Of a DNA stretch of 64,000 nucleotides, positions 1 through 12,689 are shown piece by piece. Position 1 is the first letter of the stretch; each line of letters opens with the position of its first letter. The notes under the pieces were generated by a model. That model was given only the letters and a program-made list of their open reading frames with translations, made no database searches and was not told the origin of the DNA. Both the position numbers and the translations under genes were made by a program. Source of the DNA: Arachis hypogaea (lineage: Eukaryota > Streptophyta > Magnoliopsida > Fabales > Fabaceae); assembly GCF_003086295.3 (NCBI RefSeq), contig NC_092042.1, positions 45,196,137 to 45,260,136 of the forward strand, written 5' to 3'.

Positions 1-137
1 GATGAGAAGAAAGATCTTCCTCCTCTATTAAACTTGCCACCCCTGCATCTTCTGCCAGCTGATCGTCTACCAAAAAATTATTGTGAATTGAAGCTTCCTT
101 GATTCAAGTGTGTTTATAGAAGAAGATTATCTAGAGC

Positions 138-832
138 TCAAAATTTTTCAGTAAAATCATCATGTGACAGAATCAAAATTTCTACTTCAGATAGAGAATA
201 CAAATCTGGTTTAGAGTTGATAGTAAACAAAAGCATTTGATACTCAACATTAAGTCCTTCAAGCAAAGCTTCAATGTGTTGTTCAGAAGTAAGAGGGCTT
301 ATCAAGGCTGCTAAAGAATCTGCCACATTCTTGATCTTGAAGACATAATCAATTGTTGAGAGACCATGCTTCTTGATGAGTTTCAATTGCGACTTCAATT
401 GTTTTACTTTATAATATGTGGACTTGTGATAATAATCTTCAATCTTTTGCAAATCTGATAAGCACATTAAAGTCCTATCATTTTATTGTTGAAAGATGTA
501 TCCATAGAAACTAGCATCCAAGATATTAAATTGTAATCTTCCTGCCTCCATTGTTTGTAAGTAATTGATTCTTTGTTTGCTAACTTATCTTCTTCAGAGG
601 AAAAGCGGTTTGGAATATTTTCTAGAAGAAGAAGATCTTGTAGATCTTGGCCAAAAATTGTTGCAATAGATTGTTGTTGCTAGGTTCTATGATTGTTTTC
701 TCCCAATTTGTCCCGGATCGGGTTGAAAAGCTTTTGATTCAACAATCTTGAACTTGCTGTAATTTGATGAAGATCTAAATTGCAGACATTGTTAATTGAA
801 GAGGAGGATAAATTTTTTATAGATTTAGCCAT
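138..832 (-). pseudogene. Copia-type gag, broken
   Basis: Reading from an ATG near 832 towards lower coordinates gives a gag of the UBN2 type found in copia LTR retrotransposons. Its ordinary role is to form the element's particle around the RNA. The 109-residue stretch at 138-467 shows the family pattern: a long helix rich in Lys and Gln, then 'ADSLAAL', then 'IEALLEGLNVEYQMLL', which matches the usual 'LLxGLPxEYxxxV' segment. The first 50 or so codons after the ATG are open but meet a TAG near 675, and more breaks lie before 467. The rest of gag-pol would lie left of the window. It is a dead remnant; the family call is good and the exact start is inferred from the adjacent primer-binding site. 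Confidence 0.7.
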
Positions 833-852
833 GGATCGATCAAGAACCTTAA

Positions 853-865
853 GCTACTAATACCA
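853..865 (-). other. Copia primer-binding site
   Basis: On the minus strand this reads TGGTATTAGTAGC, a two-mismatch variant of TGGTATCAGAGC, the initiator-Met tRNA primer site of plant copia elements. It lies about 20 bp upstream of the gag ATG. The bases next to it end in CA on the minus strand, as the end of a 5' LTR should. Sequence from 866 rightward is therefore probably copia LTR. Confidence 0.6.
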
Positions 866-1371
866 TGATAGAGTTTTTACTAAACCTTATCTAGTAAGAA
901 ACTATGAACTGAAAATTGAAGAAGAAACAAAAGATTGGAAACATAAGGTTTTTTGTACGTTGAGATACATAATTGATTAGATGCACAAAATCTCTTTCAC
1001 ATTCCACCAACGACCATCTATTCCAAAACAACTGCAAAGGAAAATTTTCGAATGTGTTATATCCAGCAAAACCTTCTTCGTGTCTTTCATATCCCAACCA
1101 CTAAACACACAATAATGACCATATTACAATTAACAATCCACAAACACCTTCTAAACCACTCCCAAATTAAAGCACACAATAATTTAAATGCAAATCTGCT
1201 ACACTACTATTTTCTTATGCATATTAACTAACTACAAATGCTAACATGCGACAACGAGTAACACCCTCATGACTAACTTTCCCTTAGCACCATTACCAAT
1301 AGCCCACTACAGACCCATCATTATTAAACCGCCACACTACCTATGGATAGTTAAACCCTTTTCAACAGGAC
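866..1371 (-). repeat. Probable copia 5' LTR, interrupted
   Basis: This AT-rich stretch lies directly outside the primer-binding site, where the 5' LTR of the minus-strand copia element is expected. No second LTR is in the window to define its other edge. A solo LTR inserted at 1372, so the remainder may continue from 2863. No gene is visible. Confidence 0.4.
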
Positions 1372-2857
1372 TGGGGTTGAGGGAATTGTCGGTTCGGAAA
1401 TTTAACAAAATAATTCTGTTGTGAGCATAGTCCAAACCGACAATCGATCATCGCAATCAAAGTTTAAATAAAGGTTGTCACAATGCAAACCAATATAAAA
1501 AACCGAGAGTATTAAACCTTGGGTCGTTCTCCCTAAGAATGGTAATCGAGTACTAAATTATTGGCTATGAGGGAATGGGGGTTGAGATAACAATTGACAA
1601 GAAAATTAAAGGCAAGAAAGTAAATAAGCATGCAAGGAATTAAAACTCAAATCAAGTGAAACAATGAAATTAGAATTTAAGTGGCAAAAAGGAACTCTTA
1701 GCAAAGTTTGGGAATTAAGGATTCCTATCCTATTCATCGACCACAAACATGGTAATTGTGAAGAATTAATTTCGATTAGTCAATTCTAACATTGAGGATA
1801 AGTTAAAAGGGCGTAATTGATCTCAATCTATAAATTCTAGTCAACTCACTAATTAACTTAGTGAAAGGCTAGCGTTAGTGGAAACCAAACCAACTAACAA
1901 TCCTAAACACAATCTAGAATGGACATCTATGACTCAGGGTCACCCAATTCTCCAATTCTAAGCCAAGAGTATGAAAAACTATATAAAAGCTAGACCAAGC
2001 ATTTTATCAAACACTTGGTTTCATAAAAAGAAAGGCATATTAAATTGCAATAATAATAAAATCTAAAGCTACCAAATGCAAGATAACAATAACAACTCAA
2101 TTAAATAACAATAAACATAGAAACATCAAATTGTATCAAAGGAATCAAAATTAATAAGAGTGTTCATAAACTAAATAGTGGCATTAAACAAGAAAAAGTA
2201 AATGAAACTATACTAAAACAAGAATAAAGAGAGAAATTAAATAGAAATTAAACTAATAACCCAAAATTCTACTCTAGAAAATGACCTAAAACATGATACT
2301 AAACTATCCTAATTGCTCCTTCCTTGTTCCTTCTTCAATTAGGTTTGAAATAGCTTCAGAAATGAGTTGGATTGGGCTTTGGAAGCCCAGAAATCACTGC
2401 CCCTATTTTGCATTTAATGAAGTCACGTGCTTGCATCTGTGCGTACGTACGGACACTTGTGCGTATGCATCGTCCCGCAGAGTTACAAACATGCGTACGC
2501 ATCATTGCACGAACTTCCAACCGTGCATACGCACGCATCACTGTGCGTACGCACAACTTTGAAAACCTCCAAACTCTATTTCTTCATAAATTCTCTATCT
2601 TTTCATGCTTTTTCCTCATTTCTTCAATCCATATTTGCCTTGTAAGCCTGAAATTACTCAACAAACACATCACGGCATCAAATAGGATTAAAGTGAATAA
2701 AATTTAGCAATTAAGGGCCTAAAATGCATGTTTTAACTCTTAAGCACAATTTCGGGAGAATTCATAAAACTATGCTATTTTAGTGAATAAATGTAGTAAA
2801 AGTCAATAAAATCCACTCAATTAAAGCAAACAAATACCTTGAAATGTGGATTCATCA
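1372..2857 (-). repeat. Solo LTR with 5-bp duplication AGGAC
   Basis: This 1,486-bp block begins TG and ends CA and is flanked by AGGAC on both sides (1367-1371 and 2858-2862), the signature of an LTR retrotransposon insertion. No internal region or second LTR is present, so it is a solo LTR left by recombination. Orientation is given as minus because read that way it starts TGATGAATCC, like the TGATGAG LTRs elsewhere in the window. It carries GCGTACGC words at 2439-2554. No open frame in it looks real. Confidence 0.8.
2439..2554. repeat. GCGTACGC palindrome cluster in the solo LTR
   Basis: Five copies of a 12-bp palindrome or near-palindrome occur within 116 bp. Two are perfect: ATGCGTACGCAT at 2491-2502 and GTGCGTACGCAC at 2543-2554. 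The others, near 2439, 2459 and 2523, differ by one or two bases. CpG content is high against an AT-rich background. Confidence 0.8.
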
Positions 2858-3100
2858 AGGACACACCCTTTAACCTTAAATGCCATTTCTCATGATACTT
2901 ATCTACCTATATATTATCAAAGTTACTAACCTTGCTCCGCAAAATCTTTCTATTAGTTTGCTCGCTACTATCTCATCTGATCGAACTCAAATAAGGTTTT
3001 TAAATAGTTTTCTAACACAGTCAGCAATCACCACTTCTGCCAACAGGCCAGTAGATTTTCTCTAACGAACAAAGTTTTTGTGCTTTGAACTCTTCCCTTA

Positions 3101-6100
3101 GGTAGTGTTTATTTGCAGAGACTGGAATTAAGATTGGAAGACATAGACTTAGTATTATGTTTGTTGAGCTAGAGACTGGTACTTAAATTTCTGTCTCCGT
3201 CTTCAAAATTTTAGTATTTCAGTACCTCCAAAAAGTAGGGACACTAGAGATAGAAAATTTTAAAGATGAGGATAGAAATTTTAATTATAATTTGTACCTA
3301 AATTACCCTCGTTCTAATTCAATAATTCCAACATTAGCCCTAATATAAATCAGGGCTTCATTATTAACCATCGTGATTCCATCTTCTCATTCTTCTTCAA
3401 GGTCATCACTTCAGCCTCTGAAGCACCATTTCAAGAACAGTCACCTCGTCGCCGCTAGTCTAGCCACCGCTAGGTAAGTGAGTTTCCATTTTCAAGTTCA
3501 TCTTCGTAGCCCTCATGTTCTCATCGCCTCGTTTGACAATCGAAGAACGAAGCTGCTGCCTCTCCCCTGTTGCTTTTGACGTTAACCACCAACTCATCGT
3601 CCTAGCTGCTGTGACCCAGGTTAGTTCTATCCAAATGTTGTTCACTTGTTTAATTTACTGATTTCTTTCATTTTTTTGGTCATTCCCTAATATGTGGATT
3701 TGTTCGTGACCTAGCAATAGGACTTTTCTCTTTTTCTGATATTCAATTTGATCTGCGTATTTAACTATTGGCTTTCATAATTGCTTTTTACAAAACTGAG
3801 TTAGAATTTAATTGAACGAAGATTGTAGATCAACAAGCCAGCAAATGATTTGGAATAGTTAAATTGTGGTATTATATCTCATGGGCTTTATTTTCACTTG
3901 CATTGGATTTTTTAAAACTTAATTTTGTTATGTGGTTAGCGTAAAATTTGTTGGATTTATACTGTGTTATGAACTATGAATAATCCATTATGAAAAGAAT
4001 AATGAGAGAATAAGAATTGTGAAAATGGTAGCCATTAATATTAATCACAGAAATTATATGTACAAGCCGTGTGATCCATGGTATTGAGTGGTTTGAACTT
4101 TGAATAGTGAGGTGATGCAAGTGAAGGAGAGGGACCAATTAGTTTGAAAGGGTTACTAACCACTTTCAAATAGGATTTGTGGTGCCCCCTAATTCTTGTT
4201 CACTACTACTCTCAACTTCAAAAAGAACCAAGTTGTGTAATGCTTAAATCAAATTTGTGTGTATTTGTACTCAGAACCTCTTAATCTTTTATTTTGTTTG
4301 GTTACTTTGATTTGGAAAAATTAAAATTTGAAATGAGACAAGTAACTATTTTGCTTGGTTTGTCATTATTTTGTTAATAGCGTGAAGTAGTAGCACTAAA
4401 GTTGAAGAAATTCTTTGCCTAGTGTTGTAATGTAGTTTAGATTTTGTTCTTTTTTTGAAAAACCAGAGTAGAATGTTTGTTTTATATAATGTTAAAAGTG
4501 TTGTAATGTAGCTCAGGTTTAGTTGCTTGATTTATATCAATTTACCTGCTTTTTCATGTTATGTCTCATTTCAATTTCTCATATAATTATGTTTGATATG
4601 ACTTACGTGATAATCACGACACAGTTATTTGTCTCAAGTCTCAACCACTTCACATTTTAATTCTTAATGCAATGATAGAAGTTCTAATTTCCTCTCATTA
4701 ATTACATGAGGTTTGTTGGTCGATAGTATACTAAACAAATTTTGATAATTAAGTGTGTGATAAGACTAACTGAGAAGTGGTTAGCTATTAAACAACTTGT
4801 ATTTGAACTAGTTGATACTAAACCTGTTTATATTATTGTTTTTTGAATGTTGTTCTGATTTTTGACTACTTTCACACGTACAACAACCTATTTAACAATG
4901 ATATCTAGAAATAGAAGATTGACAAGTGATTCTTGTGGCAGTGGAAGTTCTAAAAAAGCAAATGAAGCTAATGATGTTAACAAGTTAGGAAGCCAGTGAA
5001 TACACATTAAGCGTCATAGAAAGCAAAGGAAGCAAAAACATTACAGATTAAGTTCTAGTGTTGTTTTTTAAATTCTAGTAAGAGTATTGGATTGTATATT
5101 TATATTAGACATATGAACATATTGTAAAAGCAATTATATGAATAAAATTAGATTGGCTAGTTTGCTGAACATTGGATTATTGAACATTTTACTTTAAATA
5201 AAATGTTGTCATGGGTTTAGTAAATGATATATTGGCTAGTGCCAAATAATTTGAACTACATTGCTAATTAATTCTTATTGCTAATAAATAAAATCAGTGA
5301 AGCAGGACTTGAGAAATAAAGCACATCATCATCATAAATTCTTACTGCCAACACTTCATAATTTCTTATTACACCAACATTGCTAAATACATAATCATCA
5401 GTGGAGCCGGACTTGAGAAATAAAATCTTATTGCTAAAAAATTCTTATCATACTTAGCTTTCCCCTTATATTTTCTATTTTCTATCATCGAGCATTAGGC
5501 CAATTCTACCACCAAACCAACTTCCCATTTGGCTTTACACTAGAAAACCAAGTCTGCCTAGCCTTTGTTCGCCAAAGAAGCCACCAAGATATAAACCAAA
5601 CAAAGAGCCACTTCCCCTAATTGCACCCTCTGCATCACTTCCACCATAGTACACTACCTTAAAAAAGTCCCATCTAGAAGATATCATGGGACCTATCACA
5701 CGCCGAGCCTTCTTTCACAACATGCTTCTCTACTAATGACTGTGTCATGCCCTGTGACTTTGCATCAGTCAGTGCAGACTTCATTTGCTTCTTCTTTGCT
5801 TTCTCAATATGTGCAACTCTTAGACTTTCCACTCTTGGATGTTCCATTATCCGAAACAAGTTTCTTGCATTTTTCAGCTTGGAAATATAATGAAATTAAA
5901 AACTATTATTTGAGATTGTTATAGATAAGAACGTTTATACTCCAAGTTATCAATAATTTTTATACCCCACTTTAATGCTTATTAAAATCTGCATCTCTCT
6001 TCAGCAAAAATTAGAAAGAATTGAAAATAACCAAATGCTAATTCATTGACCACTAAACATGTTATTCAGAATGTAAATCAAATTTAAGAACAATCATAAA

Positions 6101-6695
6101 AACATAGAACAAAAGAAACATAAATAATGTAAACATAGAAACCATACGAAACAATACAAAAACAAGTACAAGACACAGCAAGAAAAAAGCACTCATAAAT
6201 CACGAAGACACCTAAATTCATAGACGTGATGCTTGAAGACGGTGGCGATGGTGGCAGCGCAGACCCAGAAGCATGAAATCCGCAGCAACGATAGGACCGT
6301 CGGAGGGTTGAAGACGCGATTGTGAACCGTTGGAGACAGACGCGCCATCATTGCTCAGTAGTCCTCGGCGTTTCCGCCGGCGACGGGAATTTCCGGAGGA
6401 TTCAGGAAGAGGAGACGAGAAGGGTCTGGAGTGGGTTATGACTGGAGTGGGTTAGGGCCCCAAATTACATTTCTAAAAATTTGAATTTGGATTTGGGGTT
6501 AGGGTTGCATATAGAAGTTAAGGATATTTTTGTAAATTTAACCATTCCATTCTCTAGTTTTAATTCAAACCAAATAGGATACTGAGACATAATTCAGTCT
6601 ATACATTTCTACGCCAAACACAATACTAAGACTTTTTTTAGTTCCTGTCTCTCAGTCATTGTCTCTCGGTCTTTGTCTTGTAAACAAACGCTACC
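3101..6695. mobile_element. PIF/Harbinger-like element, no transposase seen
   Basis: The ends are inverted repeats starting GGTAGTGTTTATTT on the left and, as reverse complement, GGTAGCGTTTGTTT on the right. TTA lies directly outside both (3098-3100 and 6696-6698), the 3-bp duplication of the PIF/Harbinger superfamily. Each end continues with similar text rich in 'gagactg' and 'gtctctc'. The interior is AT-rich with GC-richer patches near 3400-3640 and 6230-6440. No open frame over about 60 codons resembles a DDE transposase or its Myb partner. It is long for a MITE and may carry captured or nested DNA. Confidence 0.7.
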
Positions 6696-6698
6696 TTA

Positions 6699-7219
6699 CT
6701 GATACCACTAGATCAAACCAAATAAAAAACTAGCACCTTTATTCACATAATAAAATTTTCTACTTCTTTCTCCTCAAGCCTAGCCAATCAACTACGCACT
6801 TACATTCATGCACTACCCACTCAAAGCCGATCAACACTAATTTTGCAATACACACTTTGGGATAATATTGTCATTTAACATCAATAGAAAATGACAAAAA
6901 AGATAACTCCACCCGGTAATGCTCAACACAGCGCCAAAGTACAATGAAACACTTGATAATCTTCCTATAATATATTTTTACACAAATGCAAAATAAATAT
7001 CGATGCAAATTATATAATTATATATTGTTTTATTTTTTCATATTTTATTTTACTTGCACATATTAATTTTTTACTATTTCAAAATAACTACTTAATATTT
7101 TTTTGTGATAAAGTATCTTACTTCTACATTTATAAAGAACTAAAAAATCCTTTGCCTTAAATTTTAAGGTACCAAAATATCTAATACTTTTTAAAGTAAG
7201 CTAATAATTTCGTTCCTAA
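6699..7219. other. AT-rich spacer, nothing recognised
   Basis: About 500 bases of AT-rich sequence between the Harbinger-like element and the next inverted-repeat element. I see no gene, RNA or clear repeat boundary. Confidence 0.5.
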
Positions 7220-8555
7220 TTTTCGATGATACAGACAAAAATAATCATTTATTTTATTAATGACAAATATACTCTCATATATTTTATAATATTACAAAAA
7301 TACCCAACCGTAATGAAAAGTCTTTTCCTTTGACGAAATTGGCTGAGGTGGCAAATAGATGCATACTGGTGACATCCATTATATAATTCTCCCATTAGGT
7401 TTTCTCCCCGCAATTTGAAATTATAATATTCCTAATCCTTAATTAAACCAAACTATAATCCTCAATTTCTTCAATTTTAGAAAGATTCGTGGAAGTGATC
7501 TTGCAAATATAACAATAGAACCCCTCTGTACTGGTCCACCGTCACAGCGCCACCGCAACACTGCAACCGTCAAAGAGAAAGCTCTTCACGGGGAAGTTCA
7601 AAGTTAAAGAGGTGAAAATCATGTCTCTTTTCAAAGTTGAAAAGGTGAAAATTATGTCTCTTTATCACTCGAACAACCAAAGGAGTCGCCTTCTTCCTCT
7701 TTAGAATTGAAGCATTCTTCAAAAGAAGTCATTAACACGTATATCAAGATGGTGAAGGCATTCTACTTAGAGTCTCTCACAGATGCGAGGATAAACTAGG
7801 CTTCTCCGACCACCTCAGCTTGAGTTTTGTTGCTGATAAACTGCTCTGCCACCAAGCGACACATCAAAGAAGGAAGGATCTTTGTCCAATGTGGCAGTGG
7901 AATTCGATGTTGGCAAGAACAGAGAAACAAGCATCAAGAGCAAGAAGCAGCAGGAATAATGTGCAGGGAGGCGGTCTTAGAGTAGTGTGCATGAGCTTGA
8001 GGAAGAGTCATCGTTGGCGGTGGCGGCTGCTCCGACAACGTATGTATTTTTCAAAGTGGCTAGGTAATTTGCTTTTGTAGTAGTAGGATTGGATTCAAAG
8101 CGCCATCATTCGTATGTGGCATTCTATGTCGATTCTCATTGGAGAGCTTGGAGTCAAACATCAATTCAAAGAAAGTTTGTATCTTTGGGGGAGGTAGTGG
8201 AGGAGGTGAAGAAGAGAAGGTTCTGGAAGGTGAAATTAGGGCCTTTGGGGGATATGATGAGATAGTGATGGTGATGAACGATAATGCCCCTAGATGGTTA
8301 TTGGTGGTGGTCGTTGGTGGAGGAAGGCGCAAAGTAAGAGAAGAGGTTATGGAGTTAAGATGCAGGAAGAAAATTGGGAATGAAACAGATGTGTATATGA
8401 TAAGATGACAGTTATATACTTTGGTTTGCCACTTAAGCCAATTCCACTAATAGAGAAAGCTTCTTTTTTAGGGTTGCATATTTTGTAGCGTTTTAAAATA
8501 TACGGGGCATTTTTATCATAAAAAAATGAGTTATATTCGCCAATATTTTCATAAA
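7220..8555. mobile_element. Degenerate long-inverted-repeat element, MULE-like
   Basis: About 7220-7365 and the reverse complement of 8424-8555 match over more than 100 bp. Shared landmarks in order are a 'TCATTT' block, a 'TATATTTTA' block, 'CAACC(G/C)TAA', and an 'AATTGGCT..A.GTGGCAAA' block. Long inverted repeats around a GC-richer centre suggest a Mutator-like element, possibly with captured DNA. Frames at 7820-8080 and 8060-8408 overlap on both strands and match no family I know. The exact ends and target duplication are not resolved. Confidence 0.45.
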
Positions 8556-8589
8556 TCAAGAGTGAATCATTAATTTATTCTAGTTTGGG

Positions 8590-8662
8590 ATTGGTTCCTC
8601 TCCAGTGAAAATAAAACTGGATAGTGTACAGTGTTTAATCTAACCATTTATTACTCTATCTT
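8590..8662. repeat. Left arm of a MITE split by the CACTA element
   Basis: This stretch carries 'CTCTCCAGT', 'AACTGGATAG' and 'ACAGTGT'. The reverse complement of about 13185-13247, beyond the CACTA element, carries the similar order 'CTCTCCAGT', 'TTGACAGAATCCAGTGTG'. The simplest reading is one small inverted-repeat element interrupted by the CACTA insertion. Its own ends are not resolved. Confidence 0.4.
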
Positions 8663-8679
8663 CACTACAAGAAAAAGGC

Positions 8680-9010
8680 GTATTTGTAACAAAAAATATT
8701 ATTACAAACGTCAAAATTTTGAAACAAAAGTTTTTTGTAACAAAAAAAGGGTCCATTGCAGTAAGTCCCGTTACAAAAAGTTTTTGTAACGAAAAATGAA
8801 ACTGTTACAATTCAATACCATATTTTGTAACAATTTTTCCTGATACAAAAAAACTAAAAGCCGTTACAAAAGAGGTAACAAATTTTGATCTTGAAGGTAA
8901 TTTTCGTGACAGTCAATTTTTTTCCTATCAAAAAATTTTGTTACGAAATGTAACATGATTTTGTAACATTTTTTTTAGTTACGAAAGCAAAATTAATTAT
9001 TTTGTAACAA
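8680..9010. repeat. Left subterminal TTGTAACAAA array
   Basis: Dense direct and inverted copies of TTGTAACAAA and TTTGTTACAA, spaced roughly 15-40 bp apart, inside the left CACTA terminus. In characterised En/Spm elements such repeats bind the transposase complex; that role here is by analogy. Confidence 0.7.
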
Positions 9011-10475
9011 CTTTTTTATTATAAATTACATGCATAATTTACTAAATTATTTTTTAAATTAACTAATATATTAACGCTTTTAATAAGCAAATTTACATGT
9101 ATATATATAATATGCAAAAACATACATAAGTCAAATAAGATCTTTTTAGCTAAAATTGTCATTAAACAAAATAACATTAGCTAGTGAATACATTGATTAG
9201 TTCAACCAAAACATAAAAGTTCTAACATAGATTAGTGTCTCTATGTATCAAAACATTCTTGAGCCCTCAAGGTAGCATATGGTCACCATTTCAGCACTCC
9301 TGTAAATAAGAAAAACCGAAACAAAAATGTTAGAAACAAGATATAACACTAATTATAATTTTTCCACTAAGTTTTATCCAAAATTTTTAGAAAATTTTCG
9401 GCAAAACCTCCCCTAAAACTTGGATATTTCCACCGTCCACGGTTCCAACAAACACAACCAATTCACAACTTGCACCCTTTCAAACAACACAATGCAGTTT
9501 AATTGAGCAACCAAATAGGACAACAACCAAATAGTGAATAACAAAATCCAAAACTTCCAGCTTCCAACAACCAAAACAGTGAAGCACTTAGCTGGATAAT
9601 CAATCAATTGAGCTTAGCAACAGTTGAAAACCAAAAGCAATTAAATATCAACTCAATCAATTAATTGAATCAAAGATGAATATTGAAAACAGCTTAAAAT
9701 AAATTCCGGCAGCATTTCAGCGGTAAATTTGCCTATTTTACAATTTCAATCAATCAATTCAAATTCCATATGAATTCTTTGACAGTTAAAAACACAGAAA
9801 ATCATAATGAATTCATAGGAAGGAAGTAAATAAGCCAATTCCAACAAGAAAAAATGAGGAAACAATTAAAATCAATCAAACCAGCAAGAAGCAGAGCAGC
9901 ACTCAGCAGCTTAGCAAACAATGGCCCATCATACAGCACCCAAAACAGTAAAATGAACAAAGGTAATGGATTTAGGCAGCATTCTATTCATTGAAGTCAA
10001 TAACCATTACACTTGCAAGCAGCATGGGCATAGCAGTTTATCCATTAATTCAACAGAAAATCAATCAAGTCAAACTAAACGATTTCAGCAACAGATTTAT
10101 CAATAAAACCAATCTCAGTTCAGCAACCATCATCTATTCCAACACAAACAATAATAACTCAGCAGCATTTTCTTTCTCATTGAATTTAACAATCATTCAA
10201 TAATCAAGCAATGAGGGGGAAAAATCAGCAGCAACCAACAGCAAGTATAGAGCAGCAATAACAGCTTAATGTGAGAAATTATTCAACAACAAATGCACAC
10301 ACAAATACAAGGATTACTTAAATGACTCATCATGCTTATCCACATAAGTCTGCAGTTAAACCACTTACCGTTTCACTTATGAGGCTTGTAACAACAGCTT
10401 TTTTATCAACTTCTTTCTCATCTTCCCTTTCAGGCTCACTGTCAGTACTGGTAGGAGGTGGAAGTGCTGAGTTAA

Positions 10476-11167
10476 CTATATTACACATATGGTGGCGAGA
10501 ACCTCTCTTGGAAACTCTACGTGAAGCTTCCTATGAAGCTCCTTTACCATTCCTCTTTTATTCGCAAAGCACTTGATAAACACAGCAATTGTGGTCCCTC
10601 CTTCAATGATAAGCTGTACACGTAATAAGACAATAATATTGGAACATAATTAATTCATGTAATTAAAACACCCTTTTTATTTTAAATTTTGGTTCTGAAA
10701 TTGAAAGACAGTGTAAAATCCTGAGCGATGAGTAAAGAGAATTGAAAAATTCCAACACAGAAAGACTAGCTAGTCTAATAATAGCAATTTTATTTACAAC
10801 TCCAGATTTTACTTCAACACAAAAATTCATTTATTACACACCTTGCAATGGTGATCGAATCCTTCGACGCATCGATTGCACGTCCTGCAATGCTTACTAT
10901 GCTTTTTCACCTGATTCATATAATAGCATAGAAAAGAGCACTCAATTGTGATTAAATGGTAAGCACATAGTATGCAACTAAGATTCTAACCTCAAAATCA
11001 CAAAGAGCACAAAATGAAATGTCATCTTCATTAAGATTTGGGAAAATGGCATCATCATCTTTCATGACAAGAGGGAATGGGAGCAGAGGCTTCTCTGCGG
11101 GCTCCCTCTCACTCTTCGGGTTCTTCCCAAGCAACGATGGTTGCTTCACTTGACGGCACCAGGGCAT
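10476..11167 (-). pseudogene. Captured DHHC protein S-acyltransferase fragment
   Basis: On the minus strand three exon-like blocks with intact splice signals encode part of a plant palmitoyltransferase, a membrane enzyme that attaches fatty acids to protein Cys. Block A (about 11167-10991) ends 'ISFCALCDFE' before a GT donor. Block B (10910-10842) follows an AG acceptor and encodes 23 residues, including 'KHSKHCRTCNRC' and the catalytic 'DHHC', then a GT donor. Block C starts at 10613 after AG with 'IIEGGTTIAVFIKCF', the membrane segment that follows the Cys-rich domain in this family, and meets TAG at 10478-10476. An acidic stretch lies further downstream (about 10375-10475). The N-terminal membrane segments and the C-terminus are missing. 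Because introns remain, capture was from DNA and not from mRNA. Location inside a CACTA element marks it as a transduplicated fragment. Confidence 0.75.
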
Positions 11168-11590
11168 GACGGCAGTAGCAACACGGCCAGGGTACGACGG
11201 TGCCCACGACGCGAGCTCACAGCAGCGGCTCCCCCAACGGCCAGTCCGCGATGACTCTCCTCCTTTCTCGCGCGATTCTCTTCTTCAAAGCCCGTTTCGA
11301 TCTCTCTCTCATCTCTGTTCCACAGCAACGGCCTCAACTAGCGCCAGCGGTGAACTTCACCCACGGCAATGGCAACGGCACGGCTCCTCACGCGCGGCAA
11401 TCCGGCGGCGAGGCGCGGCGGGTTGGACAGCGGCGCGGAGCTTCTTCCTCTCCTCCTCCCCTTCTCCGCGGCCCCTTCCCCTACTTCCCCCTTTCTTTCT
11501 TTTATTTTTCGGATTGTTTGCTGAAGGGAGAGAAGTGTTGCGGCTGAGAGTGAGGGGTTTGGGTTGGATTTCGTTCTTAGTGAATTAGGG
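11100..11590. other. GC-rich segment inside the CACTA element
   Basis: Unusually GC-rich compared with its surroundings and open in several frames on both strands (for example 11166-11588 and 11200-11547 on plus, 11146-11337 on minus). No frame has a recognisable domain and the residue content is low-complexity Arg, Ser and Pro. It lies just upstream of the captured S-acyltransferase exons, so it may be that gene's 5' region or a second captured piece. Confidence 0.4.
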
Positions 11591-12689
11591 TTTGGTTAGG
11601 GATAGTTTGGATAATTTAAATAAAATTAGGGTAATAGAATAATTGAAAACCAAATTTTAATCCAACAATAATAATGTATAAAAATATTATTGTTCATTAA
11701 TTTTACAAATTATTTTTAATAAAATGTTTAAATCTAAAAACTAAAAATAATATAATTAATTTTTTTATTTTTTAAAACAACAATATTAATATTTTAAAAT
11801 ATTAATTATTTAGTTCAAATCATATAAAATTCTTATTATTTCATAATTAAAAATTTTATAATTTAAATATAGAAAATAATTCAATAATTATAAAATTGGA
11901 TAATAATCTTAATTTATTTTAAATTCAATTAATCAAAACTTGCTTTGATTATCTTTAATAAAATAATTTTTGAAATTAAAATTGTAAATAACTATGTGAT
12001 TTAAGACTTGACCATAATAAAACTTTTCAAAAGTTCTGGATTTTACAGCAGTTTCCTTTTCCATCGGCGATATCCCCCCTTTTCCTCTCTTCCTTCTCCT
12101 GGCCTAGCTATTTCTCCGCTTTCTTATGTTTTCTGTGTTTTGTGTGTTAGGTTAAAGGAGAAAGGGAGAATAGGATAGAATTTGTAATTGAAAATTAAGG
12201 TTTTTTATTTGGGAATTTAGGGTTAAGTTTTTATAAAGAAAATTTGATAAAATAGATATTTTAATAAAATTAAATGATGAAATAATAATTTTAAAATTAA
12301 ATGTACTTCATTAAAGATATTTAAGAACACAATTTATTAATATATTATTTAGTTTTAATAATTATTCTTAATTTAATGTATAAAATAAATATATTAATTA
12401 TACTTTATAAAGTACAGTTTAAACCCAAAATATCAATTATTTAATTTAAATTATTTAACTCTACATTATCTCCAAATCTATTTAATTATTTCTAATAAAA
12501 TAATTTCTAAAATTATAAAGTTTAAACTTAATAAGATAAAATCACAATTTATTTATATTTAGATTTTCAAAAATATTGAATGTTATAGCTAGGGCTAATG
12601 AATACAAATAGTATGTAAAAAATTTTAATTTTTGAAACAAAATAAAATTATTTTGAAAAAATTATATACACAATTTTTTTTACTCTTAA

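Noticed and set aside
2293..2707. Several short frames in the solo LTR
   Set aside because: They overlap on both strands and follow the GCGTACGC words. Cys/Ala/Arg-rich text without family resemblance.
11146..11588. GC-rich overlapping frames as a captured gene
   Set aside because: Low-complexity Arg/Ser/Pro text on both strands, no domain. Kept only as a GC-rich segment.
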